Shown here: positions 43,722-52,995 of the stretch, in pieces
How positions within the stretch are numbered: position 1 is the first letter of the stretch
Layout of the letters: every line of letters starts with the position of its first letter
The notes under the pieces: generated by a model
What the model was told of the DNA's origin: nothing
Databases searched by the model: none
The model's input: the letters and a program-made list of their open reading frames with translations, nothing else
Program-made: the position numbers and the translations under genes
Assembly: GCA_030154085.1 (NCBI GenBank)
Contig: JASKKR010000004.1
Span: 36,810-100,809, forward strand
From: Candidatus Cloacimonadota bacterium
GTDB taxonomy: Bacteria > Cloacimonadota > Cloacimonadia > Cloacimonadales > Cloacimonadaceae
Length of the DNA stretch: 64,000 nucleotides
Reading direction: 5' to 3'

Positions 43722-45610
43722 ACAAGTCGTTTAAATTTCTTTTCAAAGTCATTTAGGGTCATTTTTACGATCAGAGGACGACCATGCGGGCAGAAATATG
43801 GAACTCGACAGGCAAAAAGATTATTGATCAAAGAGAGCATTTCTTTGCGCGAGAGCTTAGTGTTTGCCTTGATGGCAGCTTTACATGCGATGGATTTGGC
43901 CAAAGAATCCCTAAAATCAGGATTTGCTTCCATCTCAGTCTCTAATTGTTTAAGAATATCTATAAAGACTTTGCCGCCTTGGATGTCTCCGAGCTCTGCC
44001 GGAATCTCTTCTATAACCAAAGAATCTCCGCTGAATTTCTTAAGAACAAAACCGATCTTTTCGAAGAGTTCCCAGTTTTCATCAACTAGCTCCCGGATAT
44101 CACTGGCGATGTAGGGTGGTATATCTATGACTAGAGGAATGATAAGTTTTTGCCTGATAGCAGGAGCCCCGCCGGTGCGATGGATCAACTTTTCGTATAG
44201 AATTCGCTCATGAGCGGCGTGTTGGTCGATGATTACCAATCCGTCTTCTACTTGGATAAAGATGTAGGTATTATGCAATTGCCATGGGTTGATATATTCT
44301 TCTTCATTTTGCAGAAGGAGTTTATAGGGCACCGAGTCATTGGGCATATCGTCAAAGATCTCATGCTGTGGATCATTATTAGCTTTTTCAGGATTGACAA
44401 TCGGGATTGATCGTTGACTTGTTTCAGAGTGATCTTGGAAGAGATCATCTTGAAAGAGATTGGAGTGTTCTTTTTTGTATTCAGCATAGCGGGGAATCTC
44501 TATGTTTTGAACGAAGATATCTCGCTCCAGCCTACTGGTTTTGGGTACCGGGGGCGGGCTCATAAATTTTTCCCGTGCTGTAGCAAATTTGGTGTCTTCA
44601 TAGCGTCTGAGTGCACGAGATAAAGTCTCAAAGATCAAGGAATGCACTCTTTGGCTTTCTCGGAACCGTACTTCGTTTTTTGTGGGAGACACATTTATAT
44701 CGATCTGGGTAGGGGGGACGTCCACAAACAGGATGTAAGGTGGAGTAGTCCCTTTCATCCAGGCTCTTGTCTTAAGAATAAACGGCTCATATGCGCTTTT
44801 GATGCTGTGCTTGATTGTCTTGTCGTTTATGAATCTTCCATTGATAAAGACATAACGAGCATCAATCAGTCTGTCGGAGCGCTCTTCTAAACCAAAAATA
44901 TAGCCATTCACTGAGTAGTCGCCATTGGATGAAGATATTTCGATGATATCATCATTAAAGAAACTAGAGCCAAAGATGTCGCTCATTCTTTGATTACGAT
45001 TTTCACAGCCTATGTAGTTGAGTCTTTCTTTCCCATCAGCGATGAGCTTAAAGCTGATCGATGGATATATAATAGCCTGATAATGAAAGTATTTGAGGAT
45101 ATGCCGCAATTCCACTGTGTCAGTTCTGAGAAATTTCCTGCGTGCGGGTAGACTTTTGAAAAGTCCTCGCACCCAGACGGTAGTTCCTGGATTTGAGGAG
45201 GTCTTTTGGACATCCTTGAGTTTACCGGCATTGATGTCGATCCTCACTGCTACATCGTTGTCCCGACTTCTGGTCAAGAGGGAGAAGTTTGATACAGAAG
45301 CGATGGAGGGAAGAGCTTCGCCGCGAAATCCAAGTGAGCTGATGTGCACTATGTCGTCCACGTTACGGATCTTGCTGGTGGCGTGGCTTTCTAGAGCCAG
45401 CAGGGCATCATCGGGATCCATTCCACTACCATTATCGATCACCTGGATGAGGTCTTTGCCGCCATTTTCGACGATCACTGTGATCATGTCTGCCCCAGCG
45501 TCAATGCTGTTTTCGACCAGCTCCTTGACCACAGAGACGGGGCGCTCGATCACCTCACCAGCGGCAATCTTGTTTCGTACATCTTCCGAGAGGATATTTA
45601 TCTTTGTCAT
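43718..45610 (-). CDS. mutL: DNA mismatch repair protein MutL
   Basis: The 630 residues have the GHKL ATPase N-terminus (VKELVENSIDAGAD, DNGSGM, TSKI, GFRGEALPSIASV) and a C-terminal dimerisation/nuclease domain. The endonuclease motif DQHAAHE followed at the proper spacing by E (RILYEKL) is intact, as are the ACR and CPHGRP metal-site segments. So this is a nicking MutL, expected in organisms without MutH. It begins 2 bases after the kinase stop. Confidence 0.96.
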   Translation of the reverse strand: MTKINILSEDVRNKIAAGEVIERPVSVVKELVENSIDAGADMITVIVENGGKDLIQVIDNGSGMDPDDALLALESHATSKIRNVDDIVHISSLGFRGEALPSIASVSNFSLLTRSRDNDVAVRIDINAGKLKDVQKTSSNPGTTVWVRGLFKSLPARRKFLRTDTVELRHILKYFHYQAIIYPSISFKLIADGKERLNYIGCENRNQRMSDIFGSSFFNDDIIEISSSNGDYSVNGYIFGLEERSDRLIDARYVFINGRFINDKTIKHSIKSAYEPFILKTRAWMKGTTPPYILFVDVPPTQIDINVSPTKNEVRFRESQRVHSLIFETLSRALRRYEDTKFATAREKFMSPPPVPKTSRLERDIFVQNIEIPRYAEYKKEHSNLFQDDLFQDHSETSQRSIPIVNPEKANNDPQHEIFDDMPNDSVPYKLLLQNEEEYINPWQLHNTYIFIQVEDGLVIIDQHAAHERILYEKLIHRTGGAPAIRQKLIIPLVIDIPPYIASDIRELVDENWELFEKIGFVLKKFSGDSLVIEEIPAELGDIQGGKVFIDILKQLETEMEANPDFRDSLAKSIACKAAIKANTKLSRKEMLSLINNLFACRVPYFCPHGRPLIVKMTLNDFEKKFKRLV

Positions 45611-45612
45611 AA

Positions 45613-47274
45613 TTAGTATCTAAAGATCGAGCCGTTTGTGAATTCGCGGATGATGGAGTTATACGGGACTTTAGCATCATCGATGTCTTTAACGTGACTT
45701 AAAAGATGTAACAGTCTGCGGGATTCGGTGTATGCCGAAGACGTGGGAGGGACATGGTGGAGCATTTTCCAGGCGTGTTTTTTGAGTACTCCCAGCTCAT
45801 AGGTCAGGCTACTGTTAAACATATAGTCGGCATTTTCTTGGTATGGGAAAATGTTATTCTCTTCACCTTCGCGCACGTCACGCCAGCGGGTGATGGTCTC
45901 GTCCGCAGAATATCCCCGGTATCGATGATCGCGGATGATCCGTCTCAAGAGTCGGCAATCAGTAGTGGGAATGCGATTGTGGTCATCGATATTGAGTTGA
46001 TTCAGAGCAGAGACATATATCTTGACCTTGCGGTGATTGGGAATTGAGGCGGTCAGAGTTTCATTAAGCCCGTGGATTCCTTCCATGATGATGATATCGT
46101 TATCGCCCATCTTGATATAATGATTGCTTCTCCGACGGATACCTCTGGTAAAATCGTAGTGAGGCAGCTCTATCTGATTTTTATCAAGGAGCTGTCTTAG
46201 TTGCAGGTTGAGGTATTCTAGATCAATAGAATGAATGGATTCAAAATCATAGTCTCCATTCGCTTTGCGGGGCGTTTTATCGCGATTCAAAAAGTAATCA
46301 TCCATGCCAATCACGATGGGCTTTGCTTTGCAAGCTTGCAATTGAACACTCAGACGTTTTGCAAAAGTAGTCTTACCAGAAGATGAAGGTCCCGCAATCA
46401 GAATAAGTTTTACTTGGTCGTGTTTAACGATATCAGCAGCTATTTCGGCTATCTTTTTTTCATGCAGTGCTTCTTCTACAAGTATAAATTGGGATATCTC
46501 ATATTCTTCAATAAGTCGGTTTATATCCGAGATATTGTGTACATTCAGGATATTCAACCATTTGTCATGCTCTTGATGCATTGCAAAGACCTTTTTCGGA
46601 AGGATAAATGGCTGGGTGATTTTCATATCTGGACCAGTAGGGAAGCGCAGGATGAAACCTGGATCCTGAAAGACTATATCAAATTCGGTTATAAAACTGG
46701 TGCGATCCGCCAGAGGACGAATAAAGAAATCGTAGTATTTACCACATCTGTAAATGTTTATAGTGTCGCTGGTTCTGGCTTTAATGTTGGCAACCACATC
46801 GTTACGCAGCATCGTGCTGAAGATATCAATAGCTTCGGAAGTTGTGACTTCAATGCGGTCTATGGGAAGGTCATTTGTGATGATCTCTTGCATTTGCTGT
46901 TTGAGTCTTGTGCAATCATCTTTGCTAAACTTCTCGGTATTGAATACTTCACAATAGACTCCATCGCCTATGGAATGCTCAACCACCATCGATGGTGCAT
47001 CTCCAAAGAGAGTATGAAGTGCTTTTGCCATTATGAAGATGGCTGTATCCTGATAAATGCGATATCCTTCGGGGTGTTTTGCCGTGATGCAATTCACCAA
47101 AGTGTCCTCTTTGGGAACATAATCTTCATTGACATATTCAGTGTGATTAATTTTGTAGCTCAAAACGTAGCGTCGGTCGATATCAGTCCCTTTTAGCAAC
47201 TGAGCTATTGACCTTTTTTGCTCTGTTTCGATAAGACTGTGTTTCTGTCCGTCTAATCTTATATCGATCTTCAT
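45613..47274 (-). CDS. uridine-kinase-like P-loop kinase with ThrRS-like N-terminus
   Basis: The start at 47274 follows ACAAGGA by a normal distance; a longer frame to 47433 lacks support. The 553 residues start with a TGS-like domain and a threonyl-tRNA-synthetase second additional domain (to about 230; HPEGYRIYQDTAIFIMAKAL). Walker A GPSSSGKT (295-302), GMDDYFLNRDKTP and EGIHGLN define a phosphoribulokinase/uridine kinase domain. Such proteins are widely annotated as nucleoside kinases, but the substrate is uncertain. It is the first gene of the six-gene leftward mutL-aro operon. Confidence 0.88.
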   Translation of the reverse strand: MKIDIRLDGQKHSLIETEQKRSIAQLLKGTDIDRRYVLSYKINHTEYVNEDYVPKEDTLVNCITAKHPEGYRIYQDTAIFIMAKALHTLFGDAPSMVVEHSIGDGVYCEVFNTEKFSKDDCTRLKQQMQEIITNDLPIDRIEVTTSEAIDIFSTMLRNDVVANIKARTSDTINIYRCGKYYDFFIRPLADRTSFITEFDIVFQDPGFILRFPTGPDMKITQPFILPKKVFAMHQEHDKWLNILNVHNISDINRLIEEYEISQFILVEEALHEKKIAEIAADIVKHDQVKLILIAGPSSSGKTTFAKRLSVQLQACKAKPIVIGMDDYFLNRDKTPRKANGDYDFESIHSIDLEYLNLQLRQLLDKNQIELPHYDFTRGIRRRSNHYIKMGDNDIIIMEGIHGLNETLTASIPNHRKVKIYVSALNQLNIDDHNRIPTTDCRLLRRIIRDHRYRGYSADETITRWRDVREGEENNIFPYQENADYMFNSSLTYELGVLKKHAWKMLHHVPPTSSAYTESRRLLHLLSHVKDIDDAKVPYNSIIREFTNGSIFRY

Positions 47275-47356
47275 AGTAAATCCTTGTTTAGTTAATGGAC
47301 CTGCTGGAAAGTCCACAAAGCAGCAAAGTGCTACTTTCTGGATACCAAGCTTGGTC

Positions 47357-47385
47357 AAGTTATTTAATAATGCATTATTCGTCAA
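47357..47385 (-). promoter_or_regulatory. probable promoter of the kinase-mutL-aro operon
   Basis: On the minus strand TTGACG (47385-47380) is followed after 17 bases by TAACTT (47362-47357). It would start a transcript with a leader of about 75 bases. Confidence 0.42.
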
Positions 47386-47403
47386 GAACATTAGGAGAGA
47401 AAA

Positions 47404-48366
47404 ATGTCTAAGCATCTCAGCCCAAAGCAGCATTTTAGAAAAGAGATTGTAAACTATATTGGCATCATATTTGCTGCCTTATTCTTTGCTGCTGGATATT
47501 CATGGTTCCTCTTACCTTATAACATGGCTCCTGGGGGAGTGGGAGGTATTTCTCAAATCTTAAACCATTTCTTTGGAATCCCTAATGGTATAGGTATGAT
47601 CTTGATCAATATTCCCCTTTTTGTACTCAGCTTCACTTTCATAGGGAAATCCTTTGGCAGTAAGTCTCTTTATGGGATGTTTGTAAGTGCAACGATGACA
47701 GATCTCATGAGCTTTCCTATGCTGAATAAGCTTGGTTTGATCAGTAATCTGGCACATTTTACGCACGAGGTAAATGGAGTCAAGATCTATGCGATGCTTC
47801 CTCCTGAGGAGATGTTTCTTTCCGCGATAGCCGGCTCGGTGCTATTGGGATTTGGTCTAGGGATGATTTTCCGCTTTAGGGGCTCGACCGGAGGTACTGA
47901 TATCCCAGTAGCATTGATCAAGCAGAAGACAAATCTCTCTATTGGGACGGGTTATTATATTGTTGAGTCGGGCATTATCTTAGCTGTAGCTGTACTCCTT
48001 AAAGATCCAAGGCTTTTGATTTGGGGCTATATCAATCTTTTTATCACTTCCAAAGTTACTGATCTGGCAGCCGATGGTCTACCATATATTAAGGGAGTGT
48101 ATATTATCTCGGATGAAGTGGATGAGATCCGTGGCGTGATCTTTGATAAGCTCCAAAGGGGAGTGACCCTGCTTAAGGGTATGAGTGGGTTTAATCAGCG
48201 TGATATCAATGTGATTTTTTGTGTGCTAAACCGTAGGCAGGTTCCTCTTTTGACGGATATGGTAAAGGAGATTGATCCCGATGCCTTTATGGTCTTGACT
48301 GATGTCTATGATGTGATGGGCTATGGGTTCAAGAGTCGGAACTTGGATCTGAAAGATGGCAAATAA
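47404..48366 (+). CDS. YitT family membrane protein (DUF161 + DUF2179)
   Basis: The 320 residues have five or six membrane helices in the first 220 (FAAGYSWFLLPYNMAPGGVG, then GLGMIFRFRGSTGGTDIPVA) and a soluble DUF2179 domain (about 235-315; GVTLLKGMSGFNQRDINVIF). The family is common in bacteria and is of unknown transport function. The ribosome site is TAGGAGAG. It is divergent from the kinase and convergent with aroK. Confidence 0.9.
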   Translation: MSKHLSPKQHFRKEIVNYIGIIFAALFFAAGYSWFLLPYNMAPGGVGGISQILNHFFGIPNGIGMILINIPLFVLSFTFIGKSFGSKSLYGMFVSATMTDLMSFPMLNKLGLISNLAHFTHEVNGVKIYAMLPPEEMFLSAIAGSVLLGFGLGMIFRFRGSTGGTDIPVALIKQKTNLSIGTGYYIVESGIILAVAVLLKDPRLLIWGYINLFITSKVTDLAADGLPYIKGVYIISDEVDEIRGVIFDKLQRGVTLLKGMSGFNQRDINVIFCVLNRRQVPLLTDMVKEIDPDAFMVLTDVYDVMGYGFKSRNLDLKDGK

Positions 48367-48407
48367 GGTATGTTATATTTTGAATTTGTGGAAAGCATCA
48401 ATAACGC

Positions 48408-48483
48408 ACTTCACAAAGCTGTAACTCCTTATTTTCTCGTTTCTTGCTCACTTCGCAAATGGGCGAGAAACGAGGGAGGCATG
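48408..48483 (-). repeat. 77-bp palindromic intergenic repeat, copy 4
   Basis: Read on the minus strand, the arms CGTTTCTCGCCCA and TGAGCAAGAAACG differ from perfect pairing at two positions. On the plus strand both become G-T wobbles. The tail with AAATAAGGAGTTACAG matches the other copies, and the flank AACGCACTTCAC is shared with copy 3. It lies 50 bases after the aroK stop, in aroK's direction, and 41 bases after YitT. Confidence 0.88.
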
Positions 48484-48533
48484 AAGTGTGCTATTATTGC
48501 AAGCACTTAGCTCCATCGATTAAAAGCAAGATT

Positions 48534-49010
48534 TTAGGAAAGGGAAAAATCAGAGCTGATGCACTCAAGATAGAGGGGAATGCGTGCATAGTAAAGCCGT
48601 TTTAGTTGATCATCGGTTAGCTGTTTGCTAATGGCAGAAGGGCTTTGGTGGATCCGTTTTAGGATTGTGTCCCATGGACAGAATATCCAGACTGAGCGCT
48701 GTTGGATCAGGAAGGCGCGATTTTCAGGGTCTTCTACGATACCTCCACCGCAAGATACAATGCCAGTAATCTTTGTAGAAGAATAAAGCGGGAAGTCCGG
48801 GTCGAGATTTGGGCTCCCCGCCAAGATTTGGCTTTCTATCCTGCGGAAAGAATTCCAGTCGTGAATGTTTGTGTATTCTTCGATGCTTGTCTTCTGCATT
48901 TTGCAAAAGATCTCATCAGTATCCCATCGGGGTATTTGCCATTTGTTTGCCAGTTTTTTAGCAAATGTGCTTTTCCCTGCTCTAGTGAAACCGATGATAT
49001 AGAGCAGCAT
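48534..49010 (-). CDS. aroK: shikimate kinase
   Basis: The 158-residue P-loop kinase has GFTRAGKSTFAKKLA, DTDEIF with the shikimate-binding aspartate, and VSCGGGIV. The lid region (QLTDDQLKRLYYARIPLYLE) matches AroK, but the usual RPLL reads SAIS. Together with aroDE and aroC nearby it supports a complete late shikimate pathway. It starts on the base after the ftcD stop and is the last gene of the prfA operon. Confidence 0.85.
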   Translation of the reverse strand: MLLYIIGFTRAGKSTFAKKLANKWQIPRWDTDEIFCKMQKTSIEEYTNIHDWNSFRRIESQILAGSPNLDPDFPLYSSTKITGIVSCGGGIVEDPENRAFLIQQRSVWIFCPWDTILKRIHQSPSAISKQLTDDQLKRLYYARIPLYLECISSDFSLS

Positions 49011-50675
49011 TTAGAGTCTTGAACTGACGTCTTCTTCTACTTCTTTAGCAAGAGATTCACAGCGAGTAACTAATTCTTTGGCTTCAGTCAGAGTATTCTG
49101 TTTGAATTCATCATCTGTGATGCCGGGGATATTGATCATGATATTGAAGTTTGCTGCTTTGGCAGCAGCAAGAGCGGTCAAGGCTGCGACTCCAGCATCT
49201 GAGAGAGCATTTAAGTTTCCGATCATAGCCACTTGTTTAGCCAGCTCGATTGCTTCAAGTGATATTCTGAGAGTTTTCAAGGGAGCCATGATAGCGCCTT
49301 TGGTGCATAGCTCAATTTGCTTTTTGCGGAATGATATCTCTTCATCTGTCTTTTTGGGCAGGTGCATAGCATCCATCATAGCGAAAAAAGCATCAGTATC
49401 TTCATCAATGCAGCGCATGGCGCGTTCTTTGATGTCTTGACCCATGGGGGCAAACTGCATGGCTTTATCTTGCACACCTTCATAGCCTTTTTTATCGATT
49501 GTAAGATTTGAGACCATTGCAGAGAGGGCTCCACTCATTGCAGCACAGAGAGCTGCCACAGAGCCACCACCGGGTGCTGGGGCATCGGTAGATAGGATGT
49601 CACAAAATTCCTCCACTTTCATATTGACCAAACGATCTTTCTTGGCTATGGCATATTCGATTACTTTCTTTTCCAGCTCAAAGGGATAGAGTTCGGCCAG
49701 TCCCATAGATTGGATAGCTGTTTCAATGATCATCTTTTCTGGGATGCCAGTGGATTCATTCATCTTTTGCAGATAGTATTTTCCAGATTCTAAGATAGCA
49801 GCTTTGGGTATGAGCCCCACTAATTCGCTACCGGTTACTTCCAAACCCTTTTCACGAGCTAATTCACGAACTTTATCCAGGACAAGATGAGGAGGCGTAA
49901 CCTTATAATTTGTGAGGTTAATGCTGATTTGGGCACGATTGTATTCATCAATATACCAACCCACGGCTTTGCAATACTTAAAGAGACCAGGAACCATAAC
50001 AGTCTTGCCATCTTTATCTTTAATTAATTTACCGTGTTCATCTCTAGCTGCTCTACCGCTTTCCCGAATGGAGAGGGCGATATCATGAGCCTTTTTTTTG
50101 TCTCGAGTATTAAGATTGATATTATAGGCGATCAGAAATTCGCGGGCTGAGATGGCTGTGGCACCACTCTTGACATTGAAAATGTGAGGTCCATAATCCG
50201 GTTTCCAAGCAGGATCTTTGGCTTTATCCGCTAAAGCTTCATATTCGCCTTTGCGAACATTGGCAAGATTTTTCCATTCCGGCTTACGAGCTGCGTATTC
50301 ATAAAGATATACTGGAATACCCAATTCATCACCAACTCTTTTGCCCAGCTTATTGGCATATTCAACACACTCTTCCATGGTCATATCTGAGATCGGGATA
50401 AAGGGGCATACATCGGTGGCTCCCATACGAGGATGCTCACCTTTATGTTTACTCATGTCGATCAGTTCGCTGGCTTTCTTGATTCCCCGGAACGCTGCTT
50501 CTACAACGGCTTCTGGTTCCCCAGCAAGTGTAAAAACGGTTCGGTTTGTATCAGCTCCGGGATCCATATCCAAGAGAGTGACATTTTTTACAGATTTCAT
50601 TGCACTGGCAATGGCTTCCAAGACAGCCATATCGCGACCTTCACTAAAGTTTGGTACGCATTCCATCAGTTTCAT
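49011..50675 (-). CDS. ftcD: bifunctional glutamate formimidoyltransferase / formimidoyl-THF cyclodeaminase
   Basis: The 554 residues fuse both activities as in vertebrate FTCD. Residues 1-300 are the transferase (ECVPNFSEGRD, HKGEHPRMGATDVCPF with catalytic H81). Residues about 355-554 are the cyclodeaminase (DAPAPGGGSVAALCAAMSGA, KGAIMAPL). The enzyme moves the formimino group of formiminoglutamate to tetrahydrofolate and releases ammonia, ending histidine degradation and feeding C1 units. The other hut genes are not here. The start overlaps the CorC-like gene by 32 bases, which is unusually long. Confidence 0.94.
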   Translation of the reverse strand: MKLMECVPNFSEGRDMAVLEAIASAMKSVKNVTLLDMDPGADTNRTVFTLAGEPEAVVEAAFRGIKKASELIDMSKHKGEHPRMGATDVCPFIPISDMTMEECVEYANKLGKRVGDELGIPVYLYEYAARKPEWKNLANVRKGEYEALADKAKDPAWKPDYGPHIFNVKSGATAISAREFLIAYNINLNTRDKKKAHDIALSIRESGRAARDEHGKLIKDKDGKTVMVPGLFKYCKAVGWYIDEYNRAQISINLTNYKVTPPHLVLDKVRELAREKGLEVTGSELVGLIPKAAILESGKYYLQKMNESTGIPEKMIIETAIQSMGLAELYPFELEKKVIEYAIAKKDRLVNMKVEEFCDILSTDAPAPGGGSVAALCAAMSGALSAMVSNLTIDKKGYEGVQDKAMQFAPMGQDIKERAMRCIDEDTDAFFAMMDAMHLPKKTDEEISFRKKQIELCTKGAIMAPLKTLRISLEAIELAKQVAMIGNLNALSDAGVAALTALAAAKAANFNIMINIPGITDDEFKQNTLTEAKELVTRCESLAKEVEEDVSSRL

Positions 50676-51927
50676 GGTTTACCTCGTTTATTTTATGTAT
50701 TTTTACTTTAACTATTTTTTTGTCAGTAGCTTGCAGGACTTGTATCCGGTAGGGAGGGACATTAACGAATTGACCTTGATGCGGGATTTTTTCGAGGTGA
50801 TCCAAGATCAGCCCTGCGACTGTCTCATAATCTCCATGCGGTAATTCTATGCCGTGATTATCCGCTAAATGATCGATTTCGACATCTGCCATGGCGATCC
50901 AAGTATTTGGGCTGATTTGTTCTACATCACGTTCTTCTTCATCGTCGTATTCGTCTTCAATCTCGCCAACAATTTCTTCAAGGATATCTTCCATAGTCAC
51001 GATGCCAGCGGTTCCACCATATGAATCCACTATAATAGCCACGGATTTTCTTTGAGATTGCATTTCTTTAAGCAGCACATCAACATCCATGTTTTCAGGG
51101 GCATAGTAAGGCTCATGAATGATGTCACCTGCATGAACGTTTGGATCATCTTGATATTTCAAGATATCATAAATGATGAGCACGCCAATGATCTCATCTA
51201 TGTTGTTGCGATAAACAGGATATCTAGTAAATCCTGCTTCACGTGCAAGTTCTGTGACTTCAGCTAGTGTGGCTGTTTCAGGGATTGCCACTATTTCTGT
51301 GCGGGGTACCATGACATTTCTGGCTTCGAGATCTTTGAGATCCAAGGCGTCTTCAATCATTTCCAGATGGGGCTGGATGTCAGCATCCTCGCTGCTTTCA
51401 TTGAGCAGAAAATTGATGTCATCCTTTGTGAGAAAATCATATTGATTTGTATCTTCAAGCTTGAGAATCTTGCGAAGGGCACGGTTTATGAAGCTTACAA
51501 TAGCTACAAAAGGTCTAAAAAGAAAATAAAAAAAGATTAATATTGGGTACAGTTTTGGTACGATGGTATCTGCATAATCCCGAAAAAGGGCTTTGGGGAC
51601 AATTTCTCCGAAAATTAAAACTATGATTCCTAAAAATAAGGCGGTATAGCGAGCATCAAAGGAAAAATGACTGAGTTCAGCTACGAAATATGTGGAAAGA
51701 GAAGCCAGGATAGCATTTGCTATGTTGTTGCCTATTAGTGTAGTGCCCAAAAATTTATCTGGATGGCGCACAAAGCGCAAAAGCGATGCATCCCTTCGAT
51801 TGCGGCGGGCAGAATTCTCTAGAGCGATTAGATCTAAAGATATTAATCCTGTCTCTAAGCCCGAAAAGAAAAGCGATAGTGTAAGGAAAAAGAGTAGGAC
51901 CAATAAAAGAAGCAGAACCTGTATCAT
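50644..51927 (-). CDS. CorC/HlyC-type CBS-domain membrane protein (DUF21)
   Basis: The 427 residues have an N-terminal DUF21/CNNM membrane domain (helices within about 1-135; SLFFSGLETGLISLD), a CBS pair (about 190-320; RNVMVPRTEIVAIP, FTRYPVYRNNIDEIIGVL, GTAGIVTMEDILEEIVGEI) and a CorC_HlyC domain (about 340-415). The family is linked to magnesium or cobalt transport, not haemolysis. prfA ends on the base before its start. Its 3' end overlaps ftcD. Confidence 0.92.
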   Translation of the reverse strand: MIQVLLLLLVLLFFLTLSLFFSGLETGLISLDLIALENSARRNRRDASLLRFVRHPDKFLGTTLIGNNIANAILASLSTYFVAELSHFSFDARYTALFLGIIVLIFGEIVPKALFRDYADTIVPKLYPILIFFYFLFRPFVAIVSFINRALRKILKLEDTNQYDFLTKDDINFLLNESSEDADIQPHLEMIEDALDLKDLEARNVMVPRTEIVAIPETATLAEVTELAREAGFTRYPVYRNNIDEIIGVLIIYDILKYQDDPNVHAGDIIHEPYYAPENMDVDVLLKEMQSQRKSVAIIVDSYGGTAGIVTMEDILEEIVGEIEDEYDDEEERDVEQISPNTWIAMADVEIDHLADNHGIELPHGDYETVAGLILDHLEKIPHQGQFVNVPPYRIQVLQATDKKIVKVKIHKINEVNHETDGMRTKL

Positions 51928-52995
51928 TTATTCATTTACCTTCTCGTTTCGCCAAGCAATTCTTAACGACTGGACGAATTCATCGATATTCCCTGCCAAG
52001 AAACTCTCTAGATTGTAGCTTGTCAAGTTTATTCTGTGATCCGTGACACGGGATTGAGGGAAATTGTAGGTGCGAATCTTTGCCGAACGATCTCCCGTGG
52101 AAATCTGAGCTCGGCGAAAAGAGGCGATCTCTTGCTCTTGACGGCGGATTTCTAAATCCAACAGCTTACTGCGAAGCACCTTCATTGCCTTTGCTTTGTT
52201 CTTGATTTGGGATTTTTCATCTTGGCAAGTAACTACGAGTCCGGTAGGAATGTGAGTGATACGCACAGCAGAATCTGTGGTGTTTACACTCTGCCCACCA
52301 TTTCCACTGCTGCGATAGACGTCGATGCGGAGATCGTTTTCATTGATTTCTACATCGATGTCTTCAGCTTCCGGAAGCACAGCCACAGAGACAGCCGAAG
52401 TATGAATTCTCCCACTGGATTCGGTGACGGGGACACGCTGGACTCGGTGAACTCCACTCTCAAAACGCATTAAACCATACGCATTTTCGCCATTTAATTG
52501 GAATACAATTTCCTTGTAGCCACCCAAGCCGGTTTCGTTCATACTGAGAATTTGCTTTTTCCATCCTTTCTGGTCGGCATAGTAACTGTACATTCGAAAT
52601 AGATCAGCAACAAAAAGAGCAGCCTCCTCACCTCCTGTACCGGCGCGGATTTCGATGATTGCATTTTTCTCATCATTGGGATCGCTTGGGATCAAGAGAT
52701 CACGAAGTTCAAGCTCAGCATTCTCAAGGTTTTCCTGTAGGCTGAGTATTTCGTCTTTTATCATAGCCTGCAAGTCTGGATCATTTTCACTGTAAAGCAT
52801 ATTCTTAGTATCAGCCATTTGTTTTTCAAAATTAAGGTATTTATCCCAAGATTCAATTATATTGCACAACTCTTTGTAACGTCGCATGATAGTGCGATAT
52901 TGCTTAGGGTCATTCATCAGGGAAGGGTCTGATACCTTGCTTTCCAATTCGGCTTTTTCTTCACGGAGTGCTTCCAGCTTATCTCTGGGTATCAT
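51928..52995 (-). CDS. prfA: peptide chain release factor 1
   Basis: The 355 residues include the GGQ tripeptide (233-235, in GNGGQSVN) and the stop-codon reading motif PVT (189-191), which marks RF1 (UAG/UAA) rather than RF2 (SPF). No programmed frameshift is needed. The start overlaps the DUF1385 stop by 4 bases. DUF1385-prfA next to rpmE is a recurrent bacterial gene order. prmC, often next, is missing. Confidence 0.97.
   Translation of the reverse strand: MIPRDKLEALREEKAELESKVSDPSLMNDPKQYRTIMRRYKELCNIIESWDKYLNFEKQMADTKNMLYSENDPDLQAMIKDEILSLQENLENAELELRDLLIPSDPNDEKNAIIEIRAGTGGEEAALFVADLFRMYSYYADQKGWKKQILSMNETGLGGYKEIVFQLNGENAYGLMRFESGVHRVQRVPVTESSGRIHTSAVSVAVLPEAEDIDVEINENDLRIDVYRSSGNGGQSVNTTDSAVRITHIPTGLVVTCQDEKSQIKNKAKAMKVLRSKLLDLEIRRQEQEIASFRRAQISTGDRSAKIRTYNFPQSRVTDHRINLTSYNLESFLAGNIDEFVQSLRIAWRNEKVNE

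Noticed and set aside
45093..45623. 176-codon rightward frame opposite mutL
   Set aside because: It lies antisense to the conserved ATPase domain of mutL and is serine-rich, as antisense shadows often are.
46414..47196. 260-codon rightward frame opposite the uridine-kinase-like gene
   Set aside because: It is fully antisense to a well-supported kinase gene, has no ribosome site and its composition is that of a shadow frame.
47275..47433. 53-residue N-terminal extension of the uridine-kinase-like protein
   Set aside because: It would start inside the YitT gene on the other strand and cover the promoter; the ATG at 47274 has a good ribosome site and the TGS-like fold starts there.
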